A stretch of 64,000 nucleotides of DNA from Acidobacteriota bacterium (GTDB lineage Bacteria > Acidobacteriota > Blastocatellia > UBA7656), in contig JBFMDH010000008.1 in assembly GCA_040754075.1 (NCBI GenBank), positions 135,410 through 199,409 on the forward strand. The letters are read 5' to 3'. Shown here in pieces: positions 25,923 to 35,019 of the stretch; within the stretch, counting starts at the first letter, position 1; each line of letters opens with the position of its first letter. The position numbers and the translations under genes were made by a program. Below the pieces are notes generated by a model, which did no database searches, was not told where the DNA came from, and saw only the letters and a program-made list of their open reading frames with translations.

Positions 25923-26240
25923 ATGAGCAATCAATATGTCGAACAAATCAACGGAGCCTACAGAGTCGCAGGCAGTCGGGTTTCTCTTGACTCGATAGTT
26001 TATGGCTTTTGGAACGGCGAATCGCCCGAAACGATTGCACAATCGTTTCCGACACTGACCCTCAAACAAGTTTATGGAGCCATAACGTTTTATCTGGAAC
26101 ATGAAGCCGAAATTGATGAATATATCAGCCAAGGCGAAATCGAATTTGAAAAATTGCGTGATAAAGCCCGCCAGTCTGACCCGATGTTTTATCAAAAACT
26201 CGCAAATGCCCGTAAAAATATGAAAACTCCTGCGCTATGA
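25923..26240 (+). CDS. DUF433 antitoxin
   Basis: 105 aa. The core GAYRVAGSRVSLDSIVYGFWNGESPETIAQSFPTLTLKQVYGAI matches the DUF433 family, a small helix-turn-helix-like domain that acts as the antitoxin partner of PIN-like DUF5615 proteins. GGAGAA lies upstream of the ATG. Its stop overlaps the toxin start as ATGA (26237-26240), the typical coupling of such pairs. The antitoxin frame is intact, while the toxin frame is split by a mobile element. Confidence 0.85.
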   Translation: MSNQYVEQINGAYRVAGSRVSLDSIVYGFWNGESPETIAQSFPTLTLKQVYGAITFYLEHEAEIDEYISQGEIEFEKLRDKARQSDPMFYQKLANARKNMKTPAL

Positions 26241-26747
26241 AGATTCGCTTTCAGGCAGATGCAGACCTCAAATACGCGATTGTTGCGGCTGTATTGCGCC
26301 GTGAACCCACGATTGATTTTCAAACCGCTACGGATGCTCACCTGGAAGGAGTGACGGATTTAGAAGCTGAGTCATGCCCAGTGGAAAAATGATACGATGA
26401 CGAAAAAGGCGCAAATCACGGGCACTTTGAGGCAAAACTTGGATTTCCGATTAATTCGGACACAGAAAGCTAAATTTCCGGCATTATTTGTGGCGCTTGA
26501 TTGCGAAAATGCCTGAAAAAAGGCTTTTACCAGTCTATCGCTCAAAAAGACTTCAAAAACTACTGGGCATGACTCAGATTTAGAAGTGCTTGACAAAGCC
26601 GCAAAAGAAGGGCGTGTATTGGTTTCTCATGATAAGCGAACCATGTCGCAGCACTTCTCTGAATTTATCAAAACAGAGACCAGTTCAGGGTTGCTTATTG
26701 TCTCTCAAGAAATGCCGATAGCTTCAGTTGTTGAAGAACTGTTGTGA
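26237..26747 (+). pseudogene. DUF5615 PIN-like toxin gene split by a MITE
   Basis: The frame starts MKIRFQADADLKYAIVAAVL and stops inside the inserted element. Removing bases 26367-26577 and one copy of the 9-bp target repeat gives 97 codons with no break: about 42 residues up to GVTDLE, then VLDKAAKEGRVLVSHDKRTM, ending in VVEELL. This is the normal DUF5615 layout, with the conserved Asp in (V/L)SHDKRTM. In the present state only about the first 43 residues plus a short element-encoded tail could be made. The insertion probably inactivates the toxin, leaving an orphan antitoxin. Confidence 0.88.
26367..26577. mobile_element. 211-bp MITE with 16-bp TIRs and 9-bp TSD
   Basis: Perfect terminal inverted repeats CTGAGTCATGCCCAGT (26367-26382) and ACTGGGCATGACTCAG (26562-26577) are flanked by the direct repeat ATTTAGAAG (26358-26366 and 26578-26586). 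There is no transposase frame inside. A CTGA terminus with a 9-bp duplication is the pattern of IS4-family elements such as IS10 and IS50, so this is probably a non-autonomous IS4-type derivative; the family placement is inference. It splits the DUF5615 gene exactly. Confidence 0.92.
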
Positions 26748-26819
26748 ATTTGGTTTGCGTCTGAACCTGATGAATGGAGCAACCGCGTCGCTTATTTACC
26801 GTTGTGAAGATAGGGCTGA

Positions 26820-28199
26820 TCAAAAAACCACATCCAGCGCATCCACCACATTACGAATGCCGATGACATCGATGCCGTCGTCGTATTCCAACCCGGTTAA
26901 ATTGCTTTGCGGAATCACGCACCGTTTAAAGCCCATCGCATAGGCTTCGCGCACGCGGACGCTGGCTTGACTGGTGGCGCGAATTTCACCTGCAAGTCCG
27001 ACTTCACCGAACACAGCGGTGTGTGCGTCGATTGGCAAATTGCGAAAACTCGAAGCAATTGCCACGACAATCCCTAAATCGGCAGCCGGTTCGTCAATCG
27101 CTATGCCGCCCGCGACATTGACGAACACATCATCGCCCAAAACATTCATTCCCACACGCTTTTCAATCATCGCCATCAACAACGCCACGCGGTTGGCATC
27201 CACGCCTTGCGTCATGCGCCTGCCGTTGCCGTAATGCGAAGTGGTAACCAATGCCTGAATTTCAACCAGCAATGGACGTGTGCCTTCCATGCAGGCGGTG
27301 ACCACCGAACCGGATGCGCCTTCGGGGCGTTCGCTTAAAAATAATCCCGATGGATTTTGTACAGGCACAAGTCCGCTGCCGGTCATCTCAAACACCCCGA
27401 GTTCATTGGCTGCGCCAAAGCGGTTTTTCACCGCGCGAATAATGCGGTGATTGTGATGGCGTTCGCCTTCAAAATATAAAACCGTATCGACGATGTGTTC
27501 TAAAGCTTTCGGTCCGGCGATGGCTCCTTCTTTGGTAACATGCCCGATGAGAAAGACCGGAATGGTGCGGTTTTTCGCAAGCATTAAAAACTGTCCGGCA
27601 ACTTCGCGAACCTGAGATACGGAACCGGGCGCGGATTCCAACTTCATGGAAAATACCGTCTGCACGGAATCGACAACAATGGCTTGCGGTTCGACGCGGT
27701 CTACCTCTTCAAAGATGCGTTCAAGACAAGTCTCTGCGAGCAGATAAAGATTTTGCGCCTGGATGCCGAGCCGTTCGCCGCGCAATTTGATTTGCCGGGC
27801 GCTCTCTTCGCCGGAAACGTAAAGAACCTTGCCGTAATTTTTCGAGAGTTTATCAGAGACCTCCAACAGCAATGTCGACTTTCCGATCCCTGGGTCTCCG
27901 CCGATTAAAACAATCGAACCCGGCACGATGCCGCCGCCGAGAACTCTATCGAATTCGCTGATGCCCGAAGGTTGCCGCGCATCATCCTGACTTTCGATTT
28001 CGCTATAGGCTTGAGTTCTGGCTTCTTGAAGTCGAAACATGCCGCCGCGCGGCGAGGTGGATGAACTGGCAAGTGCGGGTTTTTCTTCGGCAAACGAATT
28101 CCATTCGCCGCAATCGGGACATTTGCCCATCCACTTGGGCTGTTGCGCTCCACAATTTTGACAAACATAAACGGTTTTCGATGATTTGAATTTCGCCAT
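26820..28199 (-). CDS. radA: DNA repair protein RadA
   Basis: 459 aa, full length. The N-terminal zinc finger CQNCGAQQPKWMGKCPDCGEW has four Cys. Walker A is GGDPGIGKSTLLLEVS, and the RadA-specific KNRFGAANELGVFEM follows. The C-terminal Lon-like domain is present (SVRVREAYAMGFKRCVIPQSN near the end). RadA is a RecA-like ATPase that promotes branch migration during recombination. It is cytoplasmic. The lipid-kinase gene ends 12 bases upstream on the same strand. Confidence 0.95.
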   Translation of the reverse strand: MAKFKSSKTVYVCQNCGAQQPKWMGKCPDCGEWNSFAEEKPALASSSTSPRGGMFRLQEARTQAYSEIESQDDARQPSGISEFDRVLGGGIVPGSIVLIGGDPGIGKSTLLLEVSDKLSKNYGKVLYVSGEESARQIKLRGERLGIQAQNLYLLAETCLERIFEEVDRVEPQAIVVDSVQTVFSMKLESAPGSVSQVREVAGQFLMLAKNRTIPVFLIGHVTKEGAIAGPKALEHIVDTVLYFEGERHHNHRIIRAVKNRFGAANELGVFEMTGSGLVPVQNPSGLFLSERPEGASGSVVTACMEGTRPLLVEIQALVTTSHYGNGRRMTQGVDANRVALLMAMIEKRVGMNVLGDDVFVNVAGGIAIDEPAADLGIVVAIASSFRNLPIDAHTAVFGEVGLAGEIRATSQASVRVREAYAMGFKRCVIPQSNLTGLEYDDGIDVIGIRNVVDALDVVF

Positions 28200-28211
28200 G
28201 ATAATTAAATT

Positions 28212-29144
28212 TTAGCAGATGAATTTAATTATCGAAGGCAGCACGGAGATTTGCGCAGGGGCAAATCCGGCAGCTTCGCCGTCAATATCAATAGCAAGTT
28301 TTTCATTACAACGAATCGTCACCGCAGCGGTTTGATAATCACTGACTCTTGGATTTTTTAAATAGCCACCGTGAAAAATGCGCGGCAATTCTTTGACGAC
28401 GTCCCAACGCGAAGCGCAGTTGGTGAGAATGACATCAAGTAGTCCGTCATCAAGCTTGGCTTGCGGCGCAAACATCATGCCGCTTCCGGCAAAGCGCCCG
28501 TTGGCGACGATAATCAAATTGCTGTCGATTGGCATTTGTTCGCCGTTTTCAAAAATTACTTTAACCGGTTTGAGGCGGTATTGACCGAGCACGCCAATCG
28601 CCCCGGCAATAAAGCGAAGCTTGCCACCAACCCACGCCGGTAATTTATTTCGCCAGCCATTGACGAGGCTTACGACTTCGCCACCCAAACCGAAAGAAAC
28701 AATATTAATAGCAAAGCGTGAAACCGTTTTGCCTTGGCGGTCTTGATACGCCACCCGCATCGCATCAATTAAACGAGTGTTTGAGCGAAGAATGATGTTT
28801 ACTGCATCACGGGAGTTTAATAACCCGACCGAACGACGAAAATCCGAACCTGTGCCGCACGGGAGTAAGCCGATGCTCGCCTGTGGATTGATTGGACTGC
28901 CTGAATCATGCAAATAACCGTTGATGATTTCATTCAAAGTTCCATCACCGCCGACCGCAATGATTTTAGAAAATCCATTGGCGAGAGCTTGGCGGGTAAT
29001 TCGTGAGGCTTCGCCGGAATCGGAAGTCAAATATTCTTCAAACGTGATGCCTGCGTTAATGAATCGGGGTTTTAAAGATTGCCATTTTGAAAGGGTAGTG
29101 CCGCGACTGGCGATTGGATTGATGATAAAGAGGGTGTCGGGCAT
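28212..29144 (-). CDS. Diacylglycerol/lipid kinase family protein (YegS-like)
   Basis: 310 aa. The DAGK catalytic motif AVGGDGTLNEIINGYL, the start NPIASRGTTLSKWQ and the LLPCGTGSDFRRSVGL loop are well kept. The C-terminal beta domain is present (MMFAPQAKLDDGLLDVILTNC). Family members phosphorylate diacylglycerol, sphingosine or phosphatidylglycerol; the substrate is not readable here. The start ATG at 29144 lies three bases after the stop of the CorC/HlyC gene, so the two genes are tightly packed. Confidence 0.9.
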   Translation of the reverse strand: MPDTLFIINPIASRGTTLSKWQSLKPRFINAGITFEEYLTSDSGEASRITRQALANGFSKIIAVGGDGTLNEIINGYLHDSGSPINPQASIGLLPCGTGSDFRRSVGLLNSRDAVNIILRSNTRLIDAMRVAYQDRQGKTVSRFAINIVSFGLGGEVVSLVNGWRNKLPAWVGGKLRFIAGAIGVLGQYRLKPVKVIFENGEQMPIDSNLIIVANGRFAGSGMMFAPQAKLDDGLLDVILTNCASRWDVVKELPRIFHGGYLKNPRVSDYQTAAVTIRCNEKLAIDIDGEAAGFAPAQISVLPSIIKFIC

Positions 29145-29147
29145 TGA

Positions 29148-30485
29148 TTAGGATTTGGCTTCCTGGGTGAGGCGTTCGACGCGGGCTTCGGTGATGCGAT
29201 TGCGTGTGGTCGCATGTACGGTTAAACGCAAACCGTTGTATTCGATGGTCTCTCCATTGGATAAGAGTTTACCGGCACGCGCCATCATAAACCCGGCAAT
29301 CGTGTTGTAGTTGTCGGATTCCGGCAGATTTAAATGCAAGGCGCGATTGGCTTCTTTGATAGAAATACTGGCATTGACGGTTAAACTGCCATCGGATTGT
29401 TCGACAATCTGTTTGACCGCCATTTCGTCATGTTCATCGCTGATGTCGCCGACGATTTCTTCGAGCAGGTCTTCAATGGTCACCAACCCTTCAACGCCGC
29501 CGTGTTCATCGACAATCAACGCCATATGGGCGCTGGTTCGCCGCAGCGTGGCGAGCGCATCATTTAACTTCATCGAGTCGGGTAAAAAAACGGCGGGTCG
29601 TAATAGTTTTTCGAGGCGAACCATCTCGCCGATACGCGTCGCGCGGCTCAAATCTTTATAGAGCAGAATGCCAATCACGTTGTCGAGCGAATCGCGATAC
29701 ACGGGCATTCTCGAATAGCCGATGCGTTCAAAAGTGGCGAGCATATCAACCGGCGTCATTTTTTCATCCAATGCCTCGACTTCGGTGCGCGGTATCATAA
29801 TCGAATCCACTGTGGCTTCGGTGAATTCAAAAACGTTGTCAATCAAGGTGCGCTCTTCTTCGATAATGTGACCGCTTTTTTGACTGGCAGCAATCAGATG
29901 GCGCAATTCATCTTCGCTATAAGCTTTGGCGTGTTCATCCAGTTTATGCAATCCGAGCAGGCGCAAGGTCACATCGCCCGATTTATTGATCATCCAGATG
30001 GGCAGTTTGAATACTTTTTCAAATAGCGCCATCGGCAATGCCACGGCAATCGCAACCTTTTCGGCGCGTTCAAGGGCAATGGCTTTCGGGACATATTCGC
30101 CGAGCAAAAGATGAAAATAGGTGACAATGACCAATGCGAGGAACGTGGCAATTGAGTGCGCCGCAAGCAGGGTGGGGAAGCCAGCCGGAATGATTTTTTC
30201 GAGTTGTGGCGCAAGCAGATGAGCAAAGGTTTCTTCGCCCAACCAGCCAAGCACCAGGCTGGCGATGGTTACGCCGACCTGACAGGTCGAAATAAATGCG
30301 GTCAGATTATCAAGAAAATGTTGGACGGCTTTGGCGGATTTATTGCCTTCTTCAATAAGCGCGATGATACGCGACGGGCGAACCGTCACCATCGCGAATT
30401 CGGCAGCCACAAAATACCCGTTTGCTAATACCACCAGAAAGACAATGGCAATCTTGATTAAAATAGAACTCCAGGACTCATCCAT
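29148..30485 (-). CDS. CorC/HlyC-type membrane protein (CNNM, CBS and transporter-associated domains)
   Basis: 445 aa. An N-terminal DUF21/CNNM membrane domain with about four helices (1-190) is followed by two CBS domains (about 215-340: IMIPRTEVEALDEKMTPVDML, IGYSRMPVYRDSLDNVIGIL, HGGVEGLVTIEDLLEEIVGDI). The C-terminal CorC/HlyC domain covers about 355-440 (YNTIAGFMMARAGKLLSNGE). The family is linked to magnesium or other cation efflux and was historically annotated as hemolysin. It is an inner-membrane protein. Confidence 0.92.
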   Translation of the reverse strand: MDESWSSILIKIAIVFLVVLANGYFVAAEFAMVTVRPSRIIALIEEGNKSAKAVQHFLDNLTAFISTCQVGVTIASLVLGWLGEETFAHLLAPQLEKIIPAGFPTLLAAHSIATFLALVIVTYFHLLLGEYVPKAIALERAEKVAIAVALPMALFEKVFKLPIWMINKSGDVTLRLLGLHKLDEHAKAYSEDELRHLIAASQKSGHIIEEERTLIDNVFEFTEATVDSIMIPRTEVEALDEKMTPVDMLATFERIGYSRMPVYRDSLDNVIGILLYKDLSRATRIGEMVRLEKLLRPAVFLPDSMKLNDALATLRRTSAHMALIVDEHGGVEGLVTIEDLLEEIVGDISDEHDEMAVKQIVEQSDGSLTVNASISIKEANRALHLNLPESDNYNTIAGFMMARAGKLLSNGETIEYNGLRLTVHATTRNRITEARVERLTQEAKS

Positions 30486-30594
30486 AACCGAAAAAATAAT
30501 AGCACAGGCGAATGGATTAGGGGACTCACAAAACTGGTTCGCTAACCCCGAAGGTCAGGGCAACCGAATCCATTTCGGATGAAATGCAAAAGGC

Positions 30595-31053
30595 TCACAC
30601 TCCGAACTGGCGCAGGTGATGGTCCATATGCAAATAGCCCCAACGCAGCCATTCTTCGCGCGACATGTCACCAAAAATCGGATGAGGCAGCCAGTTGAAA
30701 TCAACCGCGATGCCGGAAAATCGTTCAACGGTATTTTCCAGTTCCTGAATATCACGGTTGAATTCGTCGGGTTTGGTGCCGCCGATTTCCTGATCCATTT
30801 CCGGCATGGTCTTTACGCCTTTGGGCCAGGTGAGCGGCACCTGCAAAGCAAACCATCGCATAAAGCTTCGACTGATGAAATTGCTGCGATTGGATACCGC
30901 CTTTTCGCCGGTTCCGGCTTTAAACGAATCGTTCAAATGACAAACCATCTGATGCGCATTCATCTTCCCCCATTGACGCGGACTGTCGGGGCGAACTTGT
31001 CTGAGTCGTTCCAGAACGGCTTGCTTATCACTTTGGTTCAGCAGGCTTTTCAT
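30595..31053 (-). CDS. DUF1569 / DinB-superfamily protein
   Basis: 152 aa, a four-helix-bundle DinB-like protein. The metal-site His residues are seen at GKMNAHQMVCHLNDS near the N-terminus and HMDHHLRQFGV at the end, as expected for the DinB superfamily. Such proteins often act as thiol-dependent transferases or remain unassigned. The start overlaps the stop of the upstream hydrolase-like gene by 4 bases (ATGA), so translation is coupled. Confidence 0.82.
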   Translation of the reverse strand: MKSLLNQSDKQAVLERLRQVRPDSPRQWGKMNAHQMVCHLNDSFKAGTGEKAVSNRSNFISRSFMRWFALQVPLTWPKGVKTMPEMDQEIGGTKPDEFNRDIQELENTVERFSGIAVDFNWLPHPIFGDMSREEWLRWGYLHMDHHLRQFGV

Positions 31054-31805
31054 CGTGCTTTTTTTATCCTCTCTATTTCACTCAAAATCAGTGCTTCTAC
31101 CTTAGCCCAAACTTCCGGGTCGTACTCCATCCTGGTATGAGCGACGCGAAATATTTTTTTCAGCCATGAAACTTCCGAAATATCGATGTTTTTGTTTCGA
31201 TAATCAAACTGATAATTGCCGATGATGGCGGTTTTGTCAGCAGCTTCGGGGCGAATAGCTTTTTCGCCTTTGATAAAAAGACCATTTCTTTGAAAGAGAT
31301 TTGCGGCGCGGCGGACGTTTGATGGAATGATGCGGTCACCTCTGCCTACACTATCAATTTGCACTGTGAGTAATATTGGAATATCCCACGCCTTTAACTG
31401 GCGTGCCAGTTTGACCACTGCTGCCCCGCCAAAACTCTGCCCGTAGAGAATCAGGCGTGTCGTTGCCCGTTCCTCAGCATCAAGTTGTCCATCTTGATTG
31501 CGATCAAACGCCTTGCGGATTAGTTGCAATGCCAATTCACGTTTCTGGTTTTCAACCGTTTCGATTTGAACCTGATGAAGGTTCATTGCCCGCAATTTTA
31601 ATGCGAGTTTGCGAACATTACGCGCATCATTATTCCAAGGCTCGCGCCCGCCCATAAATCCCAACACCAATATTTCTCTATCGGGAAGCGGGGTTCGGGT
31701 AGTGAAGTGGCGATACCGTTGTCCGTGAAGAAAGATGCAGCCGCCTTGCGTGCCAATCAATAGCGCGCCAAGGATGGCGTAACAAGTTAGGCGCTGTTTA
31801 GTCAT
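31050..31805 (-). CDS. Alpha/beta-hydrolase-like exported protein with an EF-hand loop
   Basis: 251 aa. The N-terminal hydrophobic stretch (6-24) ends in GGC, a weak lipobox-like site. A nucleophile elbow GQSFGGAAVVKLARQL fits an alpha/beta hydrolase. Just before it lies DRNQDGQLDAEE, a canonical EF-hand calcium loop inserted in the fold. Later landmarks are TVQIDSVGRGD and HTRMEYDPEVW. I cannot name the substrate. It lies 23 bases after glpK and overlaps the DUF1569 gene by 4 bases, so all three probably share a transcript. Confidence 0.7.
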   Translation of the reverse strand: MTKQRLTCYAILGALLIGTQGGCIFLHGQRYRHFTTRTPLPDREILVLGFMGGREPWNNDARNVRKLALKLRAMNLHQVQIETVENQKRELALQLIRKAFDRNQDGQLDAEERATTRLILYGQSFGGAAVVKLARQLKAWDIPILLTVQIDSVGRGDRIIPSNVRRAANLFQRNGLFIKGEKAIRPEAADKTAIIGNYQFDYRNKNIDISEVSWLKKIFRVAHTRMEYDPEVWAKVEALILSEIERIKKAR

Positions 31806-31828
31806 AAACTGCCCGCGCGAATGTCAAT

Positions 31829-33325
31829 TCACTTCATCCAATTGCTGGCGCGTTCAATAGCGCGATGCCAACCCGCCAGTAAAGTTTGACGCATATCATC
31901 GGACATTTGCGGTTCAAACACTTTATCGCGCGCCCACATCGCATCGAGTTCTTCTACACTCGTCCAGTAATCGACCGCAAGCCCTGCAAGAAAGGCTGCT
32001 CCGGCGGCGGTGGTTTCGGCATTGGCAGGGCGAACCACGGGAATGCCCAGAATATCAGCTTGAAATTGCATCAGGAAATTATTGCGCACCGCGCCGCCAT
32101 CGACGCGCAATTCGCTGAGGGCAATCCCCGAATCATCGTGCATACAATCGAGCACGTCATAGGTTTGATAGCAGATGGATTCAAGAGCCGCGCGCACAAG
32201 ATGTTCTCGCGTCGAACCGCGCGTAAGCCCCGCAATGATGCCGCGCGCGAATTGATCCCAGTGCGGCGCGCCAAGTCCAACGAAAGCGGGAACCAGATAA
32301 ACACCACCATTATCCGCGACGCTGGTCGCGAGCGCCTCGGTTTCGGAAGCGTCAGAAATAATTTTCAATCCGTCGCGCAACCATTGCACCGCCGCGCCGG
32401 CAATAAATACACTGCCTTCCAGAGCATATTCGGTCGCTTCATCGCCAATCTTCCAGGCTACGGTGGTGAGCAAATTGTTCTTTGATTTCACGGGCTGGGT
32501 GCCGGTATTGAGCAACATAAAACAGCCGGTTCCATAAGTGTTTTTTGACATGCCTTGCCTAGTGCAAACCTGCCCGAACAAGGCTGCTTGCTGATCACCG
32601 GCATTTCCGGCAATGGGAATCGCGCGACCAAAAAATGCCGGATCAGTTTCGCCGATGATGGCGCTCGAAGGCGTCACATGCGGTAAAACTTCACGCGGCA
32701 CATTGAGGATTTTAAGAAGTTCGTCATCCCAATCATTGGTCTTGATGTTGTAAAGCAATGTGCGGCTGGCGTTCGATGGATCGGTTGCATGCACACGCCC
32801 GCCCGTGAGTTTCCAAATCAACCATGAGTCAACCGTGCCGAAAGCGAGTTTGCCTTTGACAGCCAGTTCGCGCGCCCCCGCCACGTTATCGAGAATCCAT
32901 TTGACTTTGGTGCCGGAAAAGTAAGCGTCGAGAACCAAGCCGGTACGATCTTGAAAAAGTTGCGCCAAGCCATCGGTCTTCAACTTTTCGCAATCCTCAG
33001 CCGTTCTGCGGCATTGCCAGACGATGGCGTTATAGATGGGTTCACCGGTTTCGCGATTCCAGATGATGGTGGTTTCGCGTTGATTGGTTATGCCGATGGC
33101 GGCGATTTGATCGGGTTTCAGATTATTTTCAGATAAGACCTTTTGCGCAGCGTCAAGTTGTGACGACCAGATTTCCGCAGGGTTATGTTCGACCCAACCG
33201 GGTTGCGGATAAATTTGCTCGAATTCATGTTGAGCAATGCCGGCGGGTTTGCCTGTATGGTCAAATAAAATCGCGCGTGAACTGGTGGTGCCTTGGTCAA
33301 GGGCGAGAATGTAGGTTTGGCTCAT
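31829..33325 (-). CDS. glpK: Glycerol kinase
   Basis: 498 aa, close to the 500-odd residues of known enzymes. It phosphorylates glycerol to glycerol-3-phosphate with ATP. Seen are [17 protein letters not shown] (phosphate 1), the signature [25 protein letters not shown], and the late [21 protein letters not shown] and [17 protein letters not shown]. The ATG at 33325 has GGAG 8 bases upstream, and the longer ORF adds a tail without a ribosome site. It is cytoplasmic. It heads a likely operon with a hydrolase-like gene and a DUF1569 gene. Confidence 0.95.
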   Translation of the reverse strand: MSQTYILALDQGTTSSRAILFDHTGKPAGIAQHEFEQIYPQPGWVEHNPAEIWSSQLDAAQKVLSENNLKPDQIAAIGITNQRETTIIWNRETGEPIYNAIVWQCRRTAEDCEKLKTDGLAQLFQDRTGLVLDAYFSGTKVKWILDNVAGARELAVKGKLAFGTVDSWLIWKLTGGRVHATDPSNASRTLLYNIKTNDWDDELLKILNVPREVLPHVTPSSAIIGETDPAFFGRAIPIAGNAGDQQAALFGQVCTRQGMSKNTYGTGCFMLLNTGTQPVKSKNNLLTTVAWKIGDEATEYALEGSVFIAGAAVQWLRDGLKIISDASETEALATSVADNGGVYLVPAFVGLGAPHWDQFARGIIAGLTRGSTREHLVRAALESICYQTYDVLDCMHDDSGIALSELRVDGGAVRNNFLMQFQADILGIPVVRPANAETTAAGAAFLAGLAVDYWTSVEELDAMWARDKVFEPQMSDDMRQTLLAGWHRAIERASNWMK

Positions 33326-33663
33326 TAAGTTATCTCCGAACGGATTTGGATTTTTGAGAAGCGACATATTAGCATCTGTTTTATGAGTTGCCTAATGCCC
33401 TCCGCCAAACAGCAGTTGTTGAAAGCCTCACTTTTTTAACCGAAAACCGGCGGTTTTAATGGAAACCTCGCTCATGAATTTACCGAGGTTTTGAGAATTG
33501 AAATAAGCGCCTTGACTGCTTATGACAACCAAATAAATCATCTGGCAATCGTAGTTTGTTATAATCGCCAGCATTCAAATCGAGCGCACGAAAGTTTTGC
33601 CATTTGGGAGTTGCGATTGATTTATCTGGTTATCTGAAATGTTGATTGAGATGAGGTGGAGAA
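33326..33663. other. Divergent intergenic region with two hairpins
   Basis: A 338-base gap between glpK and the DUF4126 gene. It holds AAAACCGGCGGTTTT (33443-33457) and a hairpin AAACCTCG (33463-33470) with CGAGGTTT (33484-33491). A plus-strand extended -10 is at 33557-33565. The hairpins could be terminator or leader structures for the glpK side. Confidence 0.4.
33557..33565 (+). promoter_or_regulatory. Extended -10 promoter of the DUF4126 gene
   Basis: TGTTATAAT, a perfect extended -10, lies 99 bases before the ATG at 33664. No -35 is needed for this class. The leader would be about 90 bases. Confidence 0.55.
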
Positions 33664-34278
33664 ATGGATTTTATCAACACACTGGCTTTTGCGATGGGGT
33701 CTTCGTGGCTTTCGGGCATCAAGCTTTATGCGATGGTCGCAACCCTCGGATTGCTTGGACGGTTTGCCCATCTGCAACTTCCGGGTGAACTCGGCATTGT
33801 GACCAACTGGTGGGTGATTGGCGTTGCCGGCGGTCTGTTCGTCATTGAGTTTATCGCCGATAAAGTCGCTTATGTTGATAGCCTCTGGGATACGGTTCAC
33901 ACCTTCATTCGCATACCGGCAGGAGCGGCGCTTGCTGCGCTGGCTTTTGGCGATTACGACAAAGGCGTTCAAGTGATTGCATTATTATTGGGTGGCGGGA
34001 TTGCGCTCAGTTCACATGGAACCAAAGCAACTTCGCGAATGGCGATTAACACCAGTCCCGAACCGGTTACGAACATCGGTGCCAGTTTATTTGAAGATAT
34101 ACTGGCAATCGGCTCGACGTTTCTAACGGCTTACTTTCCATTTTTGATTATCGGATTGGTAGGTGTCGCGGTCATTATAGCGATAATCATCCTGCCTAAA
34201 ATCCTCAGATTTTTGCGACGGGTGATGAAAAAGGTTAGGGGTTGGTTTTCTGCAAGCGAAAAGCAGACCAGCCCATAA
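33664..34278 (+). CDS. DUF4126 membrane protein
   Basis: 204 aa with four to five helices (MATLGLLGRFAHL type amphipathic start, WVIGVAGGLFVIEFIADKV, FIRIPAGAALAALAFG, LLLGGGIALSSHGTKATSR, FLIIGLVGVAVIIAIIIL). The motif KVAYVDSLWDTVHTFIRIP and SHGTKATSRMAIN are family-typical for DUF4126. Its function is unknown. GAGGTGGAG lies just before the ATG. The C-terminus is basic and cytoplasmic. Confidence 0.85.
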   Translation: MDFINTLAFAMGSSWLSGIKLYAMVATLGLLGRFAHLQLPGELGIVTNWWVIGVAGGLFVIEFIADKVAYVDSLWDTVHTFIRIPAGAALAALAFGDYDKGVQVIALLLGGGIALSSHGTKATSRMAINTSPEPVTNIGASLFEDILAIGSTFLTAYFPFLIIGLVGVAVIIAIIILPKILRFLRRVMKKVRGWFSASEKQTSP

Positions 34279-34363
34279 AACGGAATTCGGGAACTTCTTA
34301 ACGCTTATTCTGTTAAATAAGCCAATTGCCAGGCAGATGGGAATTCAGTTTTGGAGAAGATAA

Positions 34364-34972
34364 ATGAAAAGAATGATTCTGCTGTTTGGCGTGCTTGTGG
34401 TGTTTTACTCGTCAACTGCATTTGCGCAAACCTCACAGCCCGTTGTCGGACGGAAAACCATTTTATTCGATGTTTTCATCATTGATTTAAAAAATCAGAC
34501 GATGGAAGAGTTGGAAAAAATCGCTAAGGAAAAGCGGCAATTGGATAAGGCGGTTGCCGACGGAAAGATTAAGATAATCGCCCACGAAAGATTACGATGT
34601 TTATCCGGTGAAGGGACGAACATCAAACTGGGGCAACGATTGCCTTTTCAATCCGGCAGCGCGCAAAACCTGCCGCAGATTCAATACGAAAACTTCGGAT
34701 TGACCCTAATCATCAATTTACAAAATATTTCGGATGGCAGCATTGAGGCGAAATATACGCTGGAGTTCTCTTATCAATTGGCGAACTTTTTAGATGCAGC
34801 GCCTGCATTTCTTCAACGCACGTTGGCAGGGATAACCAAACTGAAGCCTGATGACTTAACGCCGGTGATTGAAGTTCGCCAACGGGAACCTTTTTGGAAA
34901 GCCATGCAGGAGAAATCAGATGCCCCTACAGCCAATTTCTGGGTTGTATTTTCGGGGAAGTTTATTGATTGA
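34364..34972 (+). CDS. Secreted protein with secretin-like N0/N1-type region
   Basis: 202 aa with a signal peptide (MKRMILLFGVLVVFYSSTAFA, 1-21). The middle reads FDVFIIDLKNQTMEELEKIA, GTNIKLGQRLPFQSG and YENFGLTLIINLQNISDGSI, which resembles the strand pattern found in bacterial secretin domains (GQxxP, then a hydrophobic VGVxLxVxP-like strand). It lacks the pore-forming part. Its role is unknown. GGAGAAG precedes the ATG. It ends just before a bidirectional terminator. Confidence 0.65.
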   Translation: MKRMILLFGVLVVFYSSTAFAQTSQPVVGRKTILFDVFIIDLKNQTMEELEKIAKEKRQLDKAVADGKIKIIAHERLRCLSGEGTNIKLGQRLPFQSGSAQNLPQIQYENFGLTLIINLQNISDGSIEAKYTLEFSYQLANFLDAAPAFLQRTLAGITKLKPDDLTPVIEVRQREPFWKAMQEKSDAPTANFWVVFSGKFID

Positions 34973-34978
34973 AGGTGT

Positions 34979-35006
34979 AGGGCAATAAAGTAGGGTTTAT
35001 TGCCCT
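34979..35006. terminator. Bidirectional intrinsic terminator
   Basis: AGGGCAATAAA (34979-34989) pairs with TTTATTGCCCT (34996-35006), an 11-bp stem with a 6-base loop, between the convergent secreted-protein and phosphatase genes. AT-rich sequence follows on both sides. Confidence 0.75.
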
Positions 35007-35019
35007 TAAATTTTGCGCT

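Noticed and set aside
26372-26596. 74-aa minus-strand frame inside the MITE
   Set aside because: It crosses the element end and the target repeat, has no ribosome site or domain, and is best read as chance within the element.
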